Below are positions 51,078 through 61,075 of a stretch of 64,000 bases of DNA, piece by piece (position 1 is the stretch's first letter; each line of letters opens with the position of its first letter). Below the pieces are notes generated by a model. That model saw only the letters and a list, made by a program, of their open reading frames with translations, was not told the DNA's origin and searched no databases. A program made the translations under genes and the position numbers. Origin of the DNA: JAVBMU01 sp031551755 (GTDB lineage: Bacteria > Actinomycetota > Actinomycetes > Actinomycetales > Cellulomonadaceae); the NCBI GenBank assembly GCA_031551755.1, contig JAVBNE010000006.1, positions 62,001-126,000 on the forward strand, in the 5' to 3' direction.

Positions 51078-51925
51078 ATGCCCGAAGGTGACGTCCTCCG
51101 GCTCACCGCCGCTCGGCTCGATGCGGCCCTCACGGGCCAGCCGCTGACCCAGGCGGACCTGCGGTGGCCGGACCTGCCCGAGGTCGACCTGCTCGGCGCA
51201 GTCTCCACCGGGACGAGCGCCTACGGCAAGCACCTACTCACGCGGTTCGACAACGGCTGGACGCTGCACACCCACCTCCGAATGGAGGGCGAGTGGTATC
51301 TCCTGCGGACCGGCGCGGCCGCGGGCCGGTCCCGCTGGGCCGATGTCCGGGCCGTGCTGGCCACCACGTGGTGGACCGCGATCGGCCACCGACTCGGGAT
51401 GCTCGACCTACTGCGCAGCCGGGATGAGTCGAGGATCATCGGGGCACTGGGGCCGGATATCCTGGCCGACGACTTCCTGGAGAACGGGCTGCCCGAGGCG
51501 ATCGACCGCCTCCGCCGATGGCAGCCCCACCCGGTCGGCAGTTCGATGACGCTGACCTACCGGGCCCCCGGTGAGGCTCCGCTCTCCCGAGCACTCCTCG
51601 ATCAGCACGGCGTCGCCGGTCTGGGCACAATCTGGGTCGCGGAATCGCTGTGGGCCGTCCGGCAATGGCCGTGGACGCCAGTCCGCGAGGCCGATCTGAA
51701 TGCGATCCTGCGCAACGCTCGCACCCAGATGAAGCGATCCGTTACGACGGCCCGGACGACCGCGGCAGGCAAGCGCATGGGCGCACACGAAAGGCGTGCC
51801 GTCGCTGCGGCACGCCCATCGCGGTTGGTCAGTCCAGCACGCCGCCCGGTGTCCTCCCGGACCCCAGTGAGACGCTGCTAGACCGGCCGGTGTTCTACTG
51901 CCCGACCTGTCAACGACCGCGGTAG
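51078..51925 (+). CDS. nei: endonuclease VIII-like glycosylase Nei2, apparently frameshifted
   Basis: Base-excision glycosylase of the Fpg/Nei family. MPEGDVLRL gives the catalytic Pro2 and Glu3, and the H2TH region is present (LLDQHGVAGLGTIWVAESLW). The reading frame from the ATG then runs to 51881 without a zinc finger. The finger, HGRTRKACRRCGTP with YCPTCQ further on, lies in the -1 frame and stops at 51925. The break falls around 51755-51775. Joined, the product would be about 282 residues, normal for Nei2. This is either a 1-nt deletion (real or sequencing) or an unusual frameshift; no slippery heptamer is evident. Confidence 0.85.
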
Positions 51926-51928
51926 CTA

Positions 51929-52264
51929 TCAGCCGACGGGCTGGAGGTCCGAACGTCGGCGACCATCGTCGCCTCGGCCGAAAGCGGCCATCGCGAAGTC
52001 CACGGGAATCGTATCCGGGATGCTCAAGCCCTCGGCGACCGCCACCCGGTCGCTGACCTCACGCAGCACCAGCGACATCGGAACGTCCAATGCCTCGCAG
52101 ATGGAGGCGAGCAACTCGGACGAGGCTTCCTTCTGCCCACGCTCGACCTCGCTCAGGTAACCGAGCGAAACCCGCGCCGCAGAGGACACCTCTCGCAGGG
52201 TACGCCCCTGCCGTTGCCGTGCGTCTCGCAGCACATCCCCGATCTCTCTCCGGAGAACGATCAT
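51929..52264 (-). CDS. clgR: XRE-family regulator ClgR
   Basis: A 111-residue regulator almost identical in motif to ClgR: REIGDVLRDARQRQGRTLREVSSAARVSLGYLSEVERGQKEAS contains the helix-turn-helix (quoted in part: LREVSSAARVSLGYLSEVER). ClgR activates clp protease and stress genes in Actinobacteria, and is itself degraded by Clp. The ATG at 52264 has AAGGGGG at 7-nt spacing. Order clgR-cinA-pgsA-ftsK is the conserved actinobacterial one. The gene is convergent with nei, 3 bp apart. Confidence 0.9.
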   Translation of the reverse strand: MIVLRREIGDVLRDARQRQGRTLREVSSAARVSLGYLSEVERGQKEASSELLASICEALDVPMSLVLREVSDRVAVAEGLSIPDTIPVDFAMAAFGRGDDGRRRSDLQPVG

Positions 52265-52536
52265 CTGGCGACCCCCTTCCGTGTCCCGCGTGACTGCCGG
52301 TTCAATGACCGGTGAACGCCCACTCGTCTTGCCTCGTGCTCCCCTCGTGGGAGTCGCTCTACCGTACCCCGCGCCTGGCCCGCTCACGCCAGCGGGGCGA
52401 GCGATGCCGGGACGATTCAGAGGTCTGTTACCGATCACGTCGTGTGCAACGCCTGGTCGCCAAAGGTTGTTCCCATCTGGGGTCGAACCGAAACGTTTCA
52501 CCCAGCAACGGTGTGATTCCGGTACCCCGGATCCTG

Positions 52537-53034
52537 TCAGGGCTCCACCAACATCGAGCGCGCCAACTCCAGCACCGCTGTCGCCGAGGCCCATCGGATC
52601 GCGCCGCGGCCGCCCGCGAACCGGCGTTCCGACACGTGCGACGCGGTTGGCGTGACGGCTGCGACAAAGACCACTCCGGGTTCGTGTCCGTCGGCAGCGT
52701 TCGGACCAGCCACCCCGGTCGTCGCCAGCCCCACATCGGTCCGCAGCATCCGCCGCACCCCAGCGGCCATCGCGAGGGCCACTTCGCCATCCACGGCGCC
52801 ACGCTCAGCCAACAGATCGCCGTCCACGCCCAACAAGGTCGCCTTGAGGTCGGTCGCATAGGCGACGATCGCGCCGCGCACCACCGCCGAAGCACCGGGC
52901 ACCTCAATCAACATCGCCGCAACCAGCCCGCCGGTCAGGGACTCGGCCGTCGCGAGCGTCCAGTGGCGGGCAGCGCAACCGTCGAGCACACCGACGGCAT
53001 CGGCGGTGGTGGCACTCACCGGATGTTCGCTCAC
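52537..53034 (-). CDS. pncC: CinA C-terminal-domain nicotinamide-nucleotide amidohydrolase
   Basis: A 165-residue protein consisting only of the CinA C-terminal domain (PncC). Motifs: ATAESLTGGLVAAML, GAIVAYATDLKATLLGV, and TTGVAGPNAADG. It deamidates nicotinamide mononucleotide in pyridine nucleotide salvage; the N-terminal competence domain of full CinA is absent, which is usual in Actinobacteria. GTG start overlaps the pgsA stop by 4 bp. A 272-bp gap, presumably with the clgR promoter, follows. Confidence 0.93.
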   Translation of the reverse strand: MSEHPVSATTADAVGVLDGCAARHWTLATAESLTGGLVAAMLIEVPGASAVVRGAIVAYATDLKATLLGVDGDLLAERGAVDGEVALAMAAGVRRMLRTDVGLATTGVAGPNAADGHEPGVVFVAAVTPTASHVSERRFAGGRGAIRWASATAVLELARSMLVEP

Positions 53035-53618
53035 GCCTCGACCTTGCGAGCCGCGGCACGTAACCGGATGGCCTGGTAGACGTACTCAATGCCCGTCACG
53101 ATCGTGACCACGATGGCAGCGCTCAGAATCACCCATGCCAGCACCTCGATCCACGCGGGCAGGTGGGCTAGCGGCAGCAGGAAGAGGCCGATCGCGATGG
53201 ACTGTAGGACGGTCTTGAGCTTGCCGCCGCGCGAGGCCGGCATCACCGCGTACTTGAGCACGAAGAACCGCATCACGGTGATGCCCAGTTCCCGCACCAG
53301 GATGACCACCGGTACCCACCAGGGCAGCTCACCCAGCGGCCAGGCCAACAGGATCAGCGCGGCGCCGATGAGCAGCTTGTCGGCGATCGGATCGATGAGT
53401 TTGCCGAGGTCAGTCACCAATCCATAACGCCGTGCGAGGTACCCGTCGAGCCGATCGGAAGACGCCGCGACCACGAAGAGTCCCGTGGCGATCAACCGCC
53501 AGCCGACAGAGTCGCCACCGTCCATCAGGAGGGCCCAGGCGAAGAACGGAACCAGCAGGATGCGCAGTGCCGTCACGGCATTGGCGGTATTCCACGGAGA
53601 GGGGACGACGGTGACCAC
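53031..53618 (-). CDS. pgsA: CDP-diacylglycerol-glycerol-3-phosphate 3-phosphatidyltransferase PgsA
   Basis: A 195-residue integral membrane enzyme making phosphatidylglycerol phosphate from CDP-diacylglycerol and glycerol 3-phosphate. The CDP-alcohol phosphotransferase motif is complete (DGYLARRYG followed by DLGKLIDPIADK) with four or five further membrane helices. GTG start at 53618, 47 bp after ftsK. A related enzyme using inositol phosphate is possible, but the location in the ftsK-cinA-clgR set favours PgsA. Confidence 0.92.
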   Translation of the reverse strand: MVTVVPSPWNTANAVTALRILLVPFFAWALLMDGGDSVGWRLIATGLFVVAASSDRLDGYLARRYGLVTDLGKLIDPIADKLLIGAALILLAWPLGELPWWVPVVILVRELGITVMRFFVLKYAVMPASRGGKLKTVLQSIAIGLFLLPLAHLPAWIEVLAWVILSAAIVVTIVTGIEYVYQAIRLRAAARKVEA

Positions 53619-53665
53619 GGACCCAAGCCTATGCGCACCCGGATGCGCTTCCGCGCCTCACGACG

Positions 53666-56515
53666 TCATCTCCAACCGTCTTCGCCCTCATCGGCACCAT
53701 CGTGGTAGTCCTTCACCGCGGGTGGAAGGTGTCCATCTGCTCCTGTCGCGTAGTCACGACCAGTAGATTCGGGTCCGTCAGCTGCCGACATCGGTGACTG
53801 CCCAGGCCCTGCGCCGATGCTACCCGCGGCCTCGGTCGACGGCTCAGCGGGCGTCTCACCACGGATCAGCGCGAGGGCACTCGGCAACTCTTCGGCCGCC
53901 ACCAGCACCTCGCGCGCCTTGGATCCTTCGGAGGGTCCGACAATCTCCCGGGATTCCAGCAGGTCCATCAACCTGCCCGCCTTCGCGAAACCGACCCGGA
54001 GCTTTCGCTGCAGCATGGACGTCGACCCGAACTGGGACGTGACCACGAGTTCCGCCGCCTGCAGCAACAGGTCGAGATCGTCGCCGATGTCGTCGTCGAT
54101 CTGCCGTTTGGCGGAGGCCGCGGCTGTCACGTCTTCGCGGTAGGTGGGCTTGAGTTGCTTCTTGACGTGCTCGACGACCTCGTGGACTTCGCTTTCGGTG
54201 ACCCAGGCACCCTGGACCCGCATCGGCTTGGCCGCGCCCATCGGCAGGAAGAGCGCGTCGCCCTGCCCGATGAGCTTCTCGGCCCCGGCCTGATCCAGGA
54301 CGACCCGGGAGTCGGCCAAGGAAGAGGTCGCGAAGGCCAGCCGCGAGGGCACATTGGCCTTGATGAGCCCGGTCACGACATCGACCGACGGACGCTGCGT
54401 CGCCAGGACCAAGTGGATCCCGGCGGCCCGCGCGAGCTGGGTGATCCGCTGGATCGATGCCTCCACGTCGCGAGGGGCCACCATCATGAGGTCGGCCAGC
54501 TCGTCCACCACCACCAGGAGGTAGGGGTAGGTCGCGATCTTGCGCTCCGAACCCGGCAGGGGCTTGACCTTGCCGGCGCGAACGGCGGCGTTGAAATCGT
54601 CGATGTGTTTGTACCCGAAGGCGGCGAGGTCGTCGTAGCGGGCGTCCATCTCCCGCACGACCCACTCCAGCGCCTCGGCCGCCTTCTTCGGGCTGGTGAT
54701 GATCGGGGTAATCAGGTGGGGAATGCCCTCATAGATCGTCAGCTCAACCCGTTTGGGGTCGACCAGCACGAGTCGCACCTGATCCGGGGTGGCCCGCATG
54801 AGGATCGAGGTGATCATCGCGTTGATGAACGCCGACTTACCGGCACCGGTCGCCCCCGCCACCAGGATGTGCGGCATCTTGGCCAGGTTGGCGACCACAT
54901 AGCCGCCCTCGACGTCCTTACCCACACCCATCACCATCGGATGTTCGGTGCGCCGGGCGGCCGAGGACCGCAGGACATCGCCGAGGACGACCGTCTCCCG
55001 GTCGGTGTTCGGAATCTCGATGCCGATCGCGGACTTGCCCGGGATCGGGGCAAGGATGCGCACATCGGCGCTCGCCACGGCGTAGGCGATGTTGTTCGAC
55101 AGGGAGGTGATCCGCTCGACCTTGACCTTGGGGCCGACCTCGACCTCATATCGGGTCACAGTCGGGCCCCGAGTGAAGCCGGTGACCTTGGCGTCCACCT
55201 CGAACTGGTCGAAGGTCACCGTGAGCGCTTCGACCACCCGATCGTTGGCGGCGGAACGCACCTTGTGCGGAGCGCCCTTGACCAGCTTGTCCTCTTCGGG
55301 AAGCAGGTAGACGGTGTCGCCCTCGAGCATCGGCTGGACACCTCGCGGGACCGGTGAGGTCTCGGGCGGCAGCACCTCCGTGACCGGTTCGGCCGGTACC
55401 ACCATCGAGGGCGCGGGTGCACTCGATGCCGCAACTGGTGGGACCTCGGTCGCGTCTTCGCCACCCCGCTCGCGCCCCGAGGCACGTTCTGACCGCGCCT
55501 TGGCGGTGCGCTGCTCACGCTCCAGCTCCGCCGCCGACAGGAATGCCTCGTCGCCCGCGTAACCGGCCAGCCGCTTATCGTCCTCGGCGTGATCGGAGAT
55601 GGTGCGCCGAGGCGCCCGGATGGACCGTGCATGCTTGCGCCGACTGGAGCGCTTGCCGCCGTCGGAACCGTCATGGCGCGAGACCCCGTCGGCCAACGGC
55701 AGCCCGTCCCCGTCTTCCGACTGCGCATCAGGCCGGACATTGCCGGTGAGTCGGTCGTAACCCGCCTGCAACCTGCTCGGAATGGCGTGCACCGGGGTGG
55801 CGGTCACCACCAGGATGCCGAAGAAACCCAAGAGCAGGAAGATCGGCACCGCCAACCACTCGGTGATGCCGGCGACCAGCGGCGTCCCGGATGCGTAGCC
55901 GATGATCCCGCCCGCATCCTGGACCGCGGCGAAACCCTCACGGGACGGCGAGGGCAGGTCTTCCGCGATGTGGATGAGTGCGCAAGTGGCGACGGTGATC
56001 ATCGACAGGCCGATGACGATCCGGCCATTGGCCTGCGGACGATCCGGGCGACGCATGATTCGAAGGGCGATCCACAGCAACAACGCTGGGAAGGCGACAG
56101 CCGCGACACCGAACACCCCGGCCACCGCCGCATGCACGGCAGTGCCGAAGGGACCGCCGGCGCCGGCCCACTCCCGAGCTGCGACGACAGCGGCCAGTGC
56201 CAACAGGAGGAAGGCGACGCCATCGCGCCGATGTGCGGGGTCCAGGTCTTTTGCTCCATTTCCGATCGCGCGGACGAGTCCGCCCAAAGCATGGGCGATC
56301 CCTAGCCAGACGGCGCGCAGCGCCCGGATCGGCCAAGATGGACCCGTGCGCCGGGGAGCGGGCTTCCGTGCCGGGGTCGCTCGCTTCGCCGTGGAGGTCT
56401 TGGTCGCGCCGGAGCGCGCCGATCCGCGGGCCGCAGGGGCTCCGCTGCGCGCCCGAGGCGCGGGATTGCGGTTGCCTGAGGCCCGGGGTTCCTTGGACGG
56501 GGTTCGGGTCGCCAT
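53666..56515 (-). CDS. ftsK: DNA translocase FtsK/SpoIIIE
   Basis: A 949-residue septal DNA pump that clears chromosomes from the division site. A basic N-terminal tail (about 60 residues) is followed by four or five membrane helices (about 75-240), a variable linker, the RecA-like motor with Walker A GATGAGKS (Lys560) and LVVVDELADLMM, and the DNA-sequence-reading gamma winged helix (VVTSQFGSTSMLQRKLRVGFAKA). An acidic Gly-rich tail of about 55 residues extends past gamma. The ATG at 56515 is chosen because the preceding region reads like a leader; its GAGG is rather close to the start codon. Confidence 0.95.
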   Translation of the reverse strand: MATRTPSKEPRASGNRNPAPRARSGAPAARGSARSGATKTSTAKRATPARKPAPRRTGPSWPIRALRAVWLGIAHALGGLVRAIGNGAKDLDPAHRRDGVAFLLLALAAVVAAREWAGAGGPFGTAVHAAVAGVFGVAAVAFPALLLWIALRIMRRPDRPQANGRIVIGLSMITVATCALIHIAEDLPSPSREGFAAVQDAGGIIGYASGTPLVAGITEWLAVPIFLLLGFFGILVVTATPVHAIPSRLQAGYDRLTGNVRPDAQSEDGDGLPLADGVSRHDGSDGGKRSSRRKHARSIRAPRRTISDHAEDDKRLAGYAGDEAFLSAAELEREQRTAKARSERASGRERGGEDATEVPPVAASSAPAPSMVVPAEPVTEVLPPETSPVPRGVQPMLEGDTVYLLPEEDKLVKGAPHKVRSAANDRVVEALTVTFDQFEVDAKVTGFTRGPTVTRYEVEVGPKVKVERITSLSNNIAYAVASADVRILAPIPGKSAIGIEIPNTDRETVVLGDVLRSSAARRTEHPMVMGVGKDVEGGYVVANLAKMPHILVAGATGAGKSAFINAMITSILMRATPDQVRLVLVDPKRVELTIYEGIPHLITPIITSPKKAAEALEWVVREMDARYDDLAAFGYKHIDDFNAAVRAGKVKPLPGSERKIATYPYLLVVVDELADLMMVAPRDVEASIQRITQLARAAGIHLVLATQRPSVDVVTGLIKANVPSRLAFATSSLADSRVVLDQAGAEKLIGQGDALFLPMGAAKPMRVQGAWVTESEVHEVVEHVKKQLKPTYREDVTAAASAKRQIDDDIGDDLDLLLQAAELVVTSQFGSTSMLQRKLRVGFAKAGRLMDLLESREIVGPSEGSKAREVLVAAEELPSALALIRGETPAEPSTEAAGSIGAGPGQSPMSAADGPESTGRDYATGADGHLPPAVKDYHDGADEGEDGWR

Positions 56516-56629
56516 AACCTCACCAACGTACCCGTCGGCCACGACACGTACCCGAAGGCACGGCGACAACGGAAGATTTCGGCAAGAGTGTCCCCCGGAC
56601 CGCACGAACTCCGATGAAAGGCAAGCGAC

Positions 56630-57457
56630 GTGGAAGCAGCCGTGCCCGGCGGGTCGAGGCTCGTCGAGGTCGCGCCCCGGATCTGGGTGGCCACCAGCCC
56701 CATCTGGCTGACGAACTCGACCGTGATCGTCGCCGACGATGGTCGCGCCCTCGTCGTCGACCCCGGGGTCACCGTGGCGGAGGTCGACTCACTGGCGAGC
56801 GAGATCACCGCCCGGGGATGGCGAGTGACCACCGGGTTCAGCACTCATCCCCACTGGGATCACGCGCTCTGGTCACGATCACTGGGCTCGGTCCCGCGCT
56901 GGGCGACGGCCTCTGGAGTGACCGAACTACGGCACAAGGTCGGCCACGCACAGGCGGAGGCAGATAAGTACGCTCCCGGGCATGACTTTGCCGCGTTGGT
57001 CGACCTTGCGCCGCTGCCGGCCAACTCAACTTCGATCCCCTGGGCGGGCTCACCCGCCTATGTGATCGAACACCGCGGTCACGCTCCCGGACATGCGGCG
57101 CTCATCGTCGACGATGTCCTGCTCGCTGGTGACATGCTCTCCGATATCGAGGTGCCACTCGTCGATACGGATGCCGAAGACCCGCTGGAGGACTACGGAC
57201 AAGCCCTCGACCTGATCGAACGGGCGGTCGCCGCCCACTCAGTCCGGGTACTGGTGCCCGGCCACGGACGGCCCCTGACGGGAACTCAGGCGATTGCGGC
57301 CCGGTTCGTCCAGGACCGCGAGTACCTCGACTCCCTCGACTGCCTGGTGGCAGCGCCCCGGTGGACGCCGCCACCGGCGACTGTCGATCCCCGCGCGGTC
57401 GACCATGTGGCCGATTGGCACACGGAGCAGCTCGGGGCACTGCGCGCTCGTCGTTGA
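56630..57457 (+). CDS. metallo-beta-lactamase-fold hydrolase
   Basis: A 275-residue MBL-fold protein of the glyoxalase II-like branch: STHPHWDHAL carries the HxHxDH metal motif, with EHRGHAPGHAALIV, LAGDMLSDIEVPLVD and VLVPGHGRP providing the other ligands. Substrate unknown. It stands alone on the plus strand between ftsK (divergent) and AIM24 (convergent, 6-bp gap). GTG start at 56630 with a weak AAAGG site 10 nt upstream. Confidence 0.85.
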   Translation: MEAAVPGGSRLVEVAPRIWVATSPIWLTNSTVIVADDGRALVVDPGVTVAEVDSLASEITARGWRVTTGFSTHPHWDHALWSRSLGSVPRWATASGVTELRHKVGHAQAEADKYAPGHDFAALVDLAPLPANSTSIPWAGSPAYVIEHRGHAPGHAALIVDDVLLAGDMLSDIEVPLVDTDAEDPLEDYGQALDLIERAVAAHSVRVLVPGHGRPLTGTQAIAARFVQDREYLDSLDCLVAAPRWTPPPATVDPRAVDHVADWHTEQLGALRARR

Positions 57458-57463
57458 CGACCG

Positions 57464-58174
57464 TCAGCCCAGCAACGAGGACACCAGCCCACCGCCCGAT
57501 GAGCCTGAGCCAGACGCGTCCATCGGGTAGCCCTCTGAGGGCTGAACCACCACGAAGCCCGGGCCGTGGAAGGCGTACTGGAAGGCTTCACCGCTGCCCC
57601 CGCGCAGCATCGAACGGACATTCATGCTGTTCACCAGGCTTGGGGTCAGGTTGGCCGACCAGCAGACAGCGGCATTGGGGTCGACGAAGGTGGGTTGCTG
57701 AGAACAGTCCAGGATCATGGGCTGACCGTCCGAAGACAAGGCCGCGACACCATGGCCTTGAACGACCGTGTTGAACAGCCCGGAACTGACCGCCGAGGTC
57801 CCTTTAGTGCGGACGATGTCCCAGCTCAACGACGAATCGAAAGCCAGCAGGGAGTAGGAACCAATCGAAATCGCGTCGCCCTCCAGCTGAATGAGGAAAA
57901 CGTTGGAGGCCGCACGGGCAAAGAAAACCTCACCCTGGCCGGAGACCCGCATCAGGGGCTGGTCCTCACTTGTCACCACCCGCTTGACGAGCTTCTTCAT
58001 GCCGCCCGCGCCTTCGTGGTGGAACTGGACCTGGCCCTGGTAAGCGACCATGGCACCCTTGGCGGCAATGACGTCCGGCCCGAGGGTGACTTTGAGCATC
58101 TTCGTACTCTGGAGCGCCATCCTCTCGGCGGTTTCGATCTCGGCGTTCTCCTGGCTGAAAAGGTTACTTCGCAT
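57464..58174 (-). CDS. AIM24-family protein
   Basis: A 236-residue beta-rich protein of the AIM24/TIGR00266-like group (MVAYQGQVQFHHEGAGG ... GEVFFA ... GDAISI), ending in a Gly/Ser-rich tail. The family is named after a yeast mitochondrial protein; bacterial members have no established function. Single gene between a convergent MBL gene and rnj, with 92 bp to the latter's stop. Confidence 0.85.
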   Translation of the reverse strand: MRSNLFSQENAEIETAERMALQSTKMLKVTLGPDVIAAKGAMVAYQGQVQFHHEGAGGMKKLVKRVVTSEDQPLMRVSGQGEVFFARAASNVFLIQLEGDAISIGSYSLLAFDSSLSWDIVRTKGTSAVSSGLFNTVVQGHGVAALSSDGQPMILDCSQQPTFVDPNAAVCWSANLTPSLVNSMNVRSMLRGGSGEAFQYAFHGPGFVVVQPSEGYPMDASGSGSSGGGLVSSLLG

Positions 58175-58266
58175 CCGCCAATTATCACGGTGACGAAACG
58201 GTGCCCTGAGCCAGATTCACTGTGATTTTCGGAACGCCCCGGCCTTTAGGACGCATGACCGGCGGC

Positions 58267-59952
58267 TTACGCCTCTACGACCACCGGGACGATCATCGGA
58301 CGCCGCCGCAAGCGGTTGGACACCCACCGGCCCACCACCCGGCGCATGACCTGCTGGAGTTGGTGGGTGTCGGTCGCCCCGGCCGCTACGGCTTCCTCCA
58401 AGGCCGCCACCACATCAGGTCGCACACCCTCGAATACCGAATCGTCCTCAGCAAACCCGCGAGCCAGGATCTGCGGCCCTGCCAGAACCTTGCCGGTGGC
58501 GGAGTCGACGACGGCGAAGACCGAGATGAAGCCCTCTTCGCCCAGGATGCGCCGATCCTTCAGCTCGACATCGGTGATCTCCCCGACGCTCGACCCATCG
58601 ACGTAGACATAGCCGCAAGGCACCGCGCCGACCACTGAGGCTCGACCATCGACCAAGTCCACGACCACGCCGTCCTCCGCGAGCACCACCCGGTCGGCCG
58701 GAACCCCCGTTCGCACTGCCAGCGCCCCGTTCGCAACCAAATGCCGCACCTCACCGTGTACAGGCATGACGTTCTTCGGCTTGAGCACGTTGTAGCAGTA
58801 GAGCAGTTCCCCGGCACTGGCGTGTCCAGAAACGTGGACCTTGGCGTTCCCGCCGTGCACCACCCGCGCACCACGTCTGGTCAACCCGTTGATGATCCGA
58901 AAGACCGCGTTCTCGTTTCCGGGGATCAACGACGAAGCGAGAATCACGGTGTCGCCCTGACCCACCGAAACCTGGTGGTCACCGTTGGCCATGCGCGAGA
59001 GGGCTGCCATCGGCTCCCCTTGGGAGCCCGTGCACATCAGCACCAACTCGTCATCGCGCAGAGAGCCAACCTTCTTCAGTTCGATCAGCACACCTTCTGG
59101 AACGGTGAGGTAACCAAGCTCGGCCGCGATGGACATATTGCGCACCATGGACCGGCCCACCAGCGCCACCCGGCGACCGTGGTGGTGGGCGGCGTCGAGC
59201 ACCTGCTGGACGCGGTGCACGTGGGAGGAGAACGACGCCACGATGATCCGCTTCTCAGATGCGGCGAAGACTCCGTCGAGGACCGGCCCGATTTCGACCT
59301 CGGGGGTGACGAAGCCGGGTACCTCGGCGTTGGTGGAGTCGACCATGAACAGGTCGACTCCCCTCTCCCCCAACCGCGCGAAGGCCCGCAGGTCGGTGAT
59401 CCGCCCGTCGAGCGGGAGCTGGTCCATCTTGAAGTCGCCGGTGTGCAACACGGTGCCCGCACCCGTCGTCACCGCGACCGCGAGCGCATCCGGGATGGAG
59501 TGGTTCACCGCCACGAACTCACAACCGAAGACGCCGAACTGCTCCACTTGTCCTTCGGCGACGGCCAGCGTCACCGGAGCGATCCGGTGCTCCTTGAGCT
59601 TCGCCTCGACGAAGGCCAGGGTGAGTTGCGAACCGACCAGGGGGATATCGTCCCGCAGCCGCAGGAGGTAGGGCACGGCCCCGATGTGATCCTCGTGGCC
59701 ATGGGTAAGGATGATGGCCTCGACGTCGTCCATCCGGTTCCGGATGTAGTCGAAGTCCGGGAGGATCAGGTCCACACCGGGTTGGTGGTCCTCCGGGAAG
59801 AGCACCCCGCAGTCGATGATGAGCAACCGGCCGTCGTACTCCAGAACAGCCATGTTACGGCCGACCTCTCCCAGGCCGCCCAAGGCGACGACCCGCAGCC
59901 CCCCGGAGGGGAGCGCTGGGGGCAGGGACAGTTCGGGGTGAGGGTGACTCAA
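58267..59952 (-). CDS. rnj: ribonuclease J
   Basis: A 561-residue beta-CASP metallo-beta-lactamase RNase with 5'-3' exonuclease and endonuclease activity in mRNA decay and rRNA processing. Motifs: GGLGEVGRNM, HGHEDHIGAVPYL, HTGDFKMDQ, GSQGEPMAAL, and the C-terminal HVSGHA. The start is the uncommon TTG at 59952, supported by GGAGG 5 nt upstream and by the normal family N-terminus that follows (PSGGLRVVALGG). It sits 24 bp downstream of dapA, the usual actinobacterial order. Confidence 0.95.
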   Translation of the reverse strand: MSHPHPELSLPPALPSGGLRVVALGGLGEVGRNMAVLEYDGRLLIIDCGVLFPEDHQPGVDLILPDFDYIRNRMDDVEAIILTHGHEDHIGAVPYLLRLRDDIPLVGSQLTLAFVEAKLKEHRIAPVTLAVAEGQVEQFGVFGCEFVAVNHSIPDALAVAVTTGAGTVLHTGDFKMDQLPLDGRITDLRAFARLGERGVDLFMVDSTNAEVPGFVTPEVEIGPVLDGVFAASEKRIIVASFSSHVHRVQQVLDAAHHHGRRVALVGRSMVRNMSIAAELGYLTVPEGVLIELKKVGSLRDDELVLMCTGSQGEPMAALSRMANGDHQVSVGQGDTVILASSLIPGNENAVFRIINGLTRRGARVVHGGNAKVHVSGHASAGELLYCYNVLKPKNVMPVHGEVRHLVANGALAVRTGVPADRVVLAEDGVVVDLVDGRASVVGAVPCGYVYVDGSSVGEITDVELKDRRILGEEGFISVFAVVDSATGKVLAGPQILARGFAEDDSVFEGVRPDVVAALEEAVAAGATDTHQLQQVMRRVVGRWVSNRLRRRPMIVPVVVEA

Positions 59953-59976
59953 CGGGGCCTCCAGGCCTGGGAAGGT

Positions 59977-60912
59977 TCAGCGAGTGACGCTGGCGGTGGG
60001 CGTGGCGCCCGGGAGTAGTTCGGCGGCAACGAGGGCCGCACGGACTACCGCGACATCTTCCTCGCTGGCAGCGACGTTCGGCAACCGCACCAGCCGGTTG
60101 TCTGTGAGCCCGAGCACCTCGCAGGCGGCTTTCGCCATCACTGCCTGGAAGCCGTTGCCGTTGAGCGCGTCGATCACCGGGGTGATGCTCCGGAAGACAG
60201 CCAGGGCGCCCACGGTGTCACCCCCGTCGAAGAGCCGGATGATCTCGGCGAACTGACTGGCCACGGCATGACCGGAAACGGAGACGATGCCCACGCCGCC
60301 GTGGGACAGGAACGGCAGCAACAGGCCGTCATCACCGCTGTACCAGGCAAGCCCGGTCGAGGCGGCGAGCTTCCCGCCGCCGTAGACGTCGCCGGTCGCG
60401 TCCTTGATCGCCACGATCCGGTCATGCTCCGCGACCCGCGCATACGTGGCCGGCGCGATCCGCACGCCGCTGCGACCAGGAATGTCGTAGAGCATCGAGG
60501 GTAGATCGGTCGCATCCGCGACCGCGGCAAAATGGGCATAGAGGCCGTCCTGGCTGGGCCGTGAGTAGTAGGGCGAGACGATCAACAGGCCGTCCGCTCC
60601 TGCCTCTGCGGCCTGCTCCGCCATCCGAACCGCATGGTCCGTGTCATTCGAACACGCACCCGCGACGATGGCGGCTCGGTCGCCGACCGCGGCGACGACG
60701 GCGGAGACCAGATCCGCCTTCTCCTGTGCGTGCGTCGTCGGAGACTCACCGGTGGTGCCGCTGAGGACCAGGCCGTCATTGCCGTTGTCCACCAGCTTGA
60801 CGGCGAGCTGGGCGGCGGCCTCCAGGTCAACGGCGCCGGACGACGTCATCGGCGTGACCATCGCGGTCAACACGGCACCGAACGGGCGCTCAGAAGTGGT
60901 GGGAAGGACCAT
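59977..60912 (-). CDS. dapA: 4-hydroxy-tetrahydrodipicolinate synthase
   Basis: First committed enzyme of the diaminopimelate/lysine pathway, condensing pyruvate with aspartate semialdehyde. The (beta/alpha)8 barrel shows GTTGES, the Tyr-containing PYYSRPSQDGLY loop, YDIPGRSG and the Schiff-base Lys in AIKDATGD. 311 residues from the ATG at 60912; a GTG at 60918 in frame is an alternative, and neither has a clear ribosome site. It is co-directional with rnj. The 3' end of dapB is 3 kb upstream. Confidence 0.95.
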   Translation of the reverse strand: MVLPTTSERPFGAVLTAMVTPMTSSGAVDLEAAAQLAVKLVDNGNDGLVLSGTTGESPTTHAQEKADLVSAVVAAVGDRAAIVAGACSNDTDHAVRMAEQAAEAGADGLLIVSPYYSRPSQDGLYAHFAAVADATDLPSMLYDIPGRSGVRIAPATYARVAEHDRIVAIKDATGDVYGGGKLAASTGLAWYSGDDGLLLPFLSHGGVGIVSVSGHAVASQFAEIIRLFDGGDTVGALAVFRSITPVIDALNGNGFQAVMAKAACEVLGLTDNRLVRLPNVAASEEDVAVVRAALVAAELLPGATPTASVTR

Positions 60913-61075
60913 GTGCACAAACTACCGCGCCGCGGCTGCGAAGAGCGGAACGGTCCACGGAACGGCAAACCCGTCGCGAAGGCCGGTGGGCCTTTCGCCA
61001 TCGGACGGCCTGGGAGCGCCAGAACAGTGGTTGATACCCTGGCGGCTCCACCCACCCCGACCCGGAGGATGCCTC

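Noticed and set aside
51740..51780. Programmed -1 frameshift in nei
   Set aside because: No slippery heptamer or downstream pseudoknot was evident; a 1-nt deletion or sequencing error is simpler.
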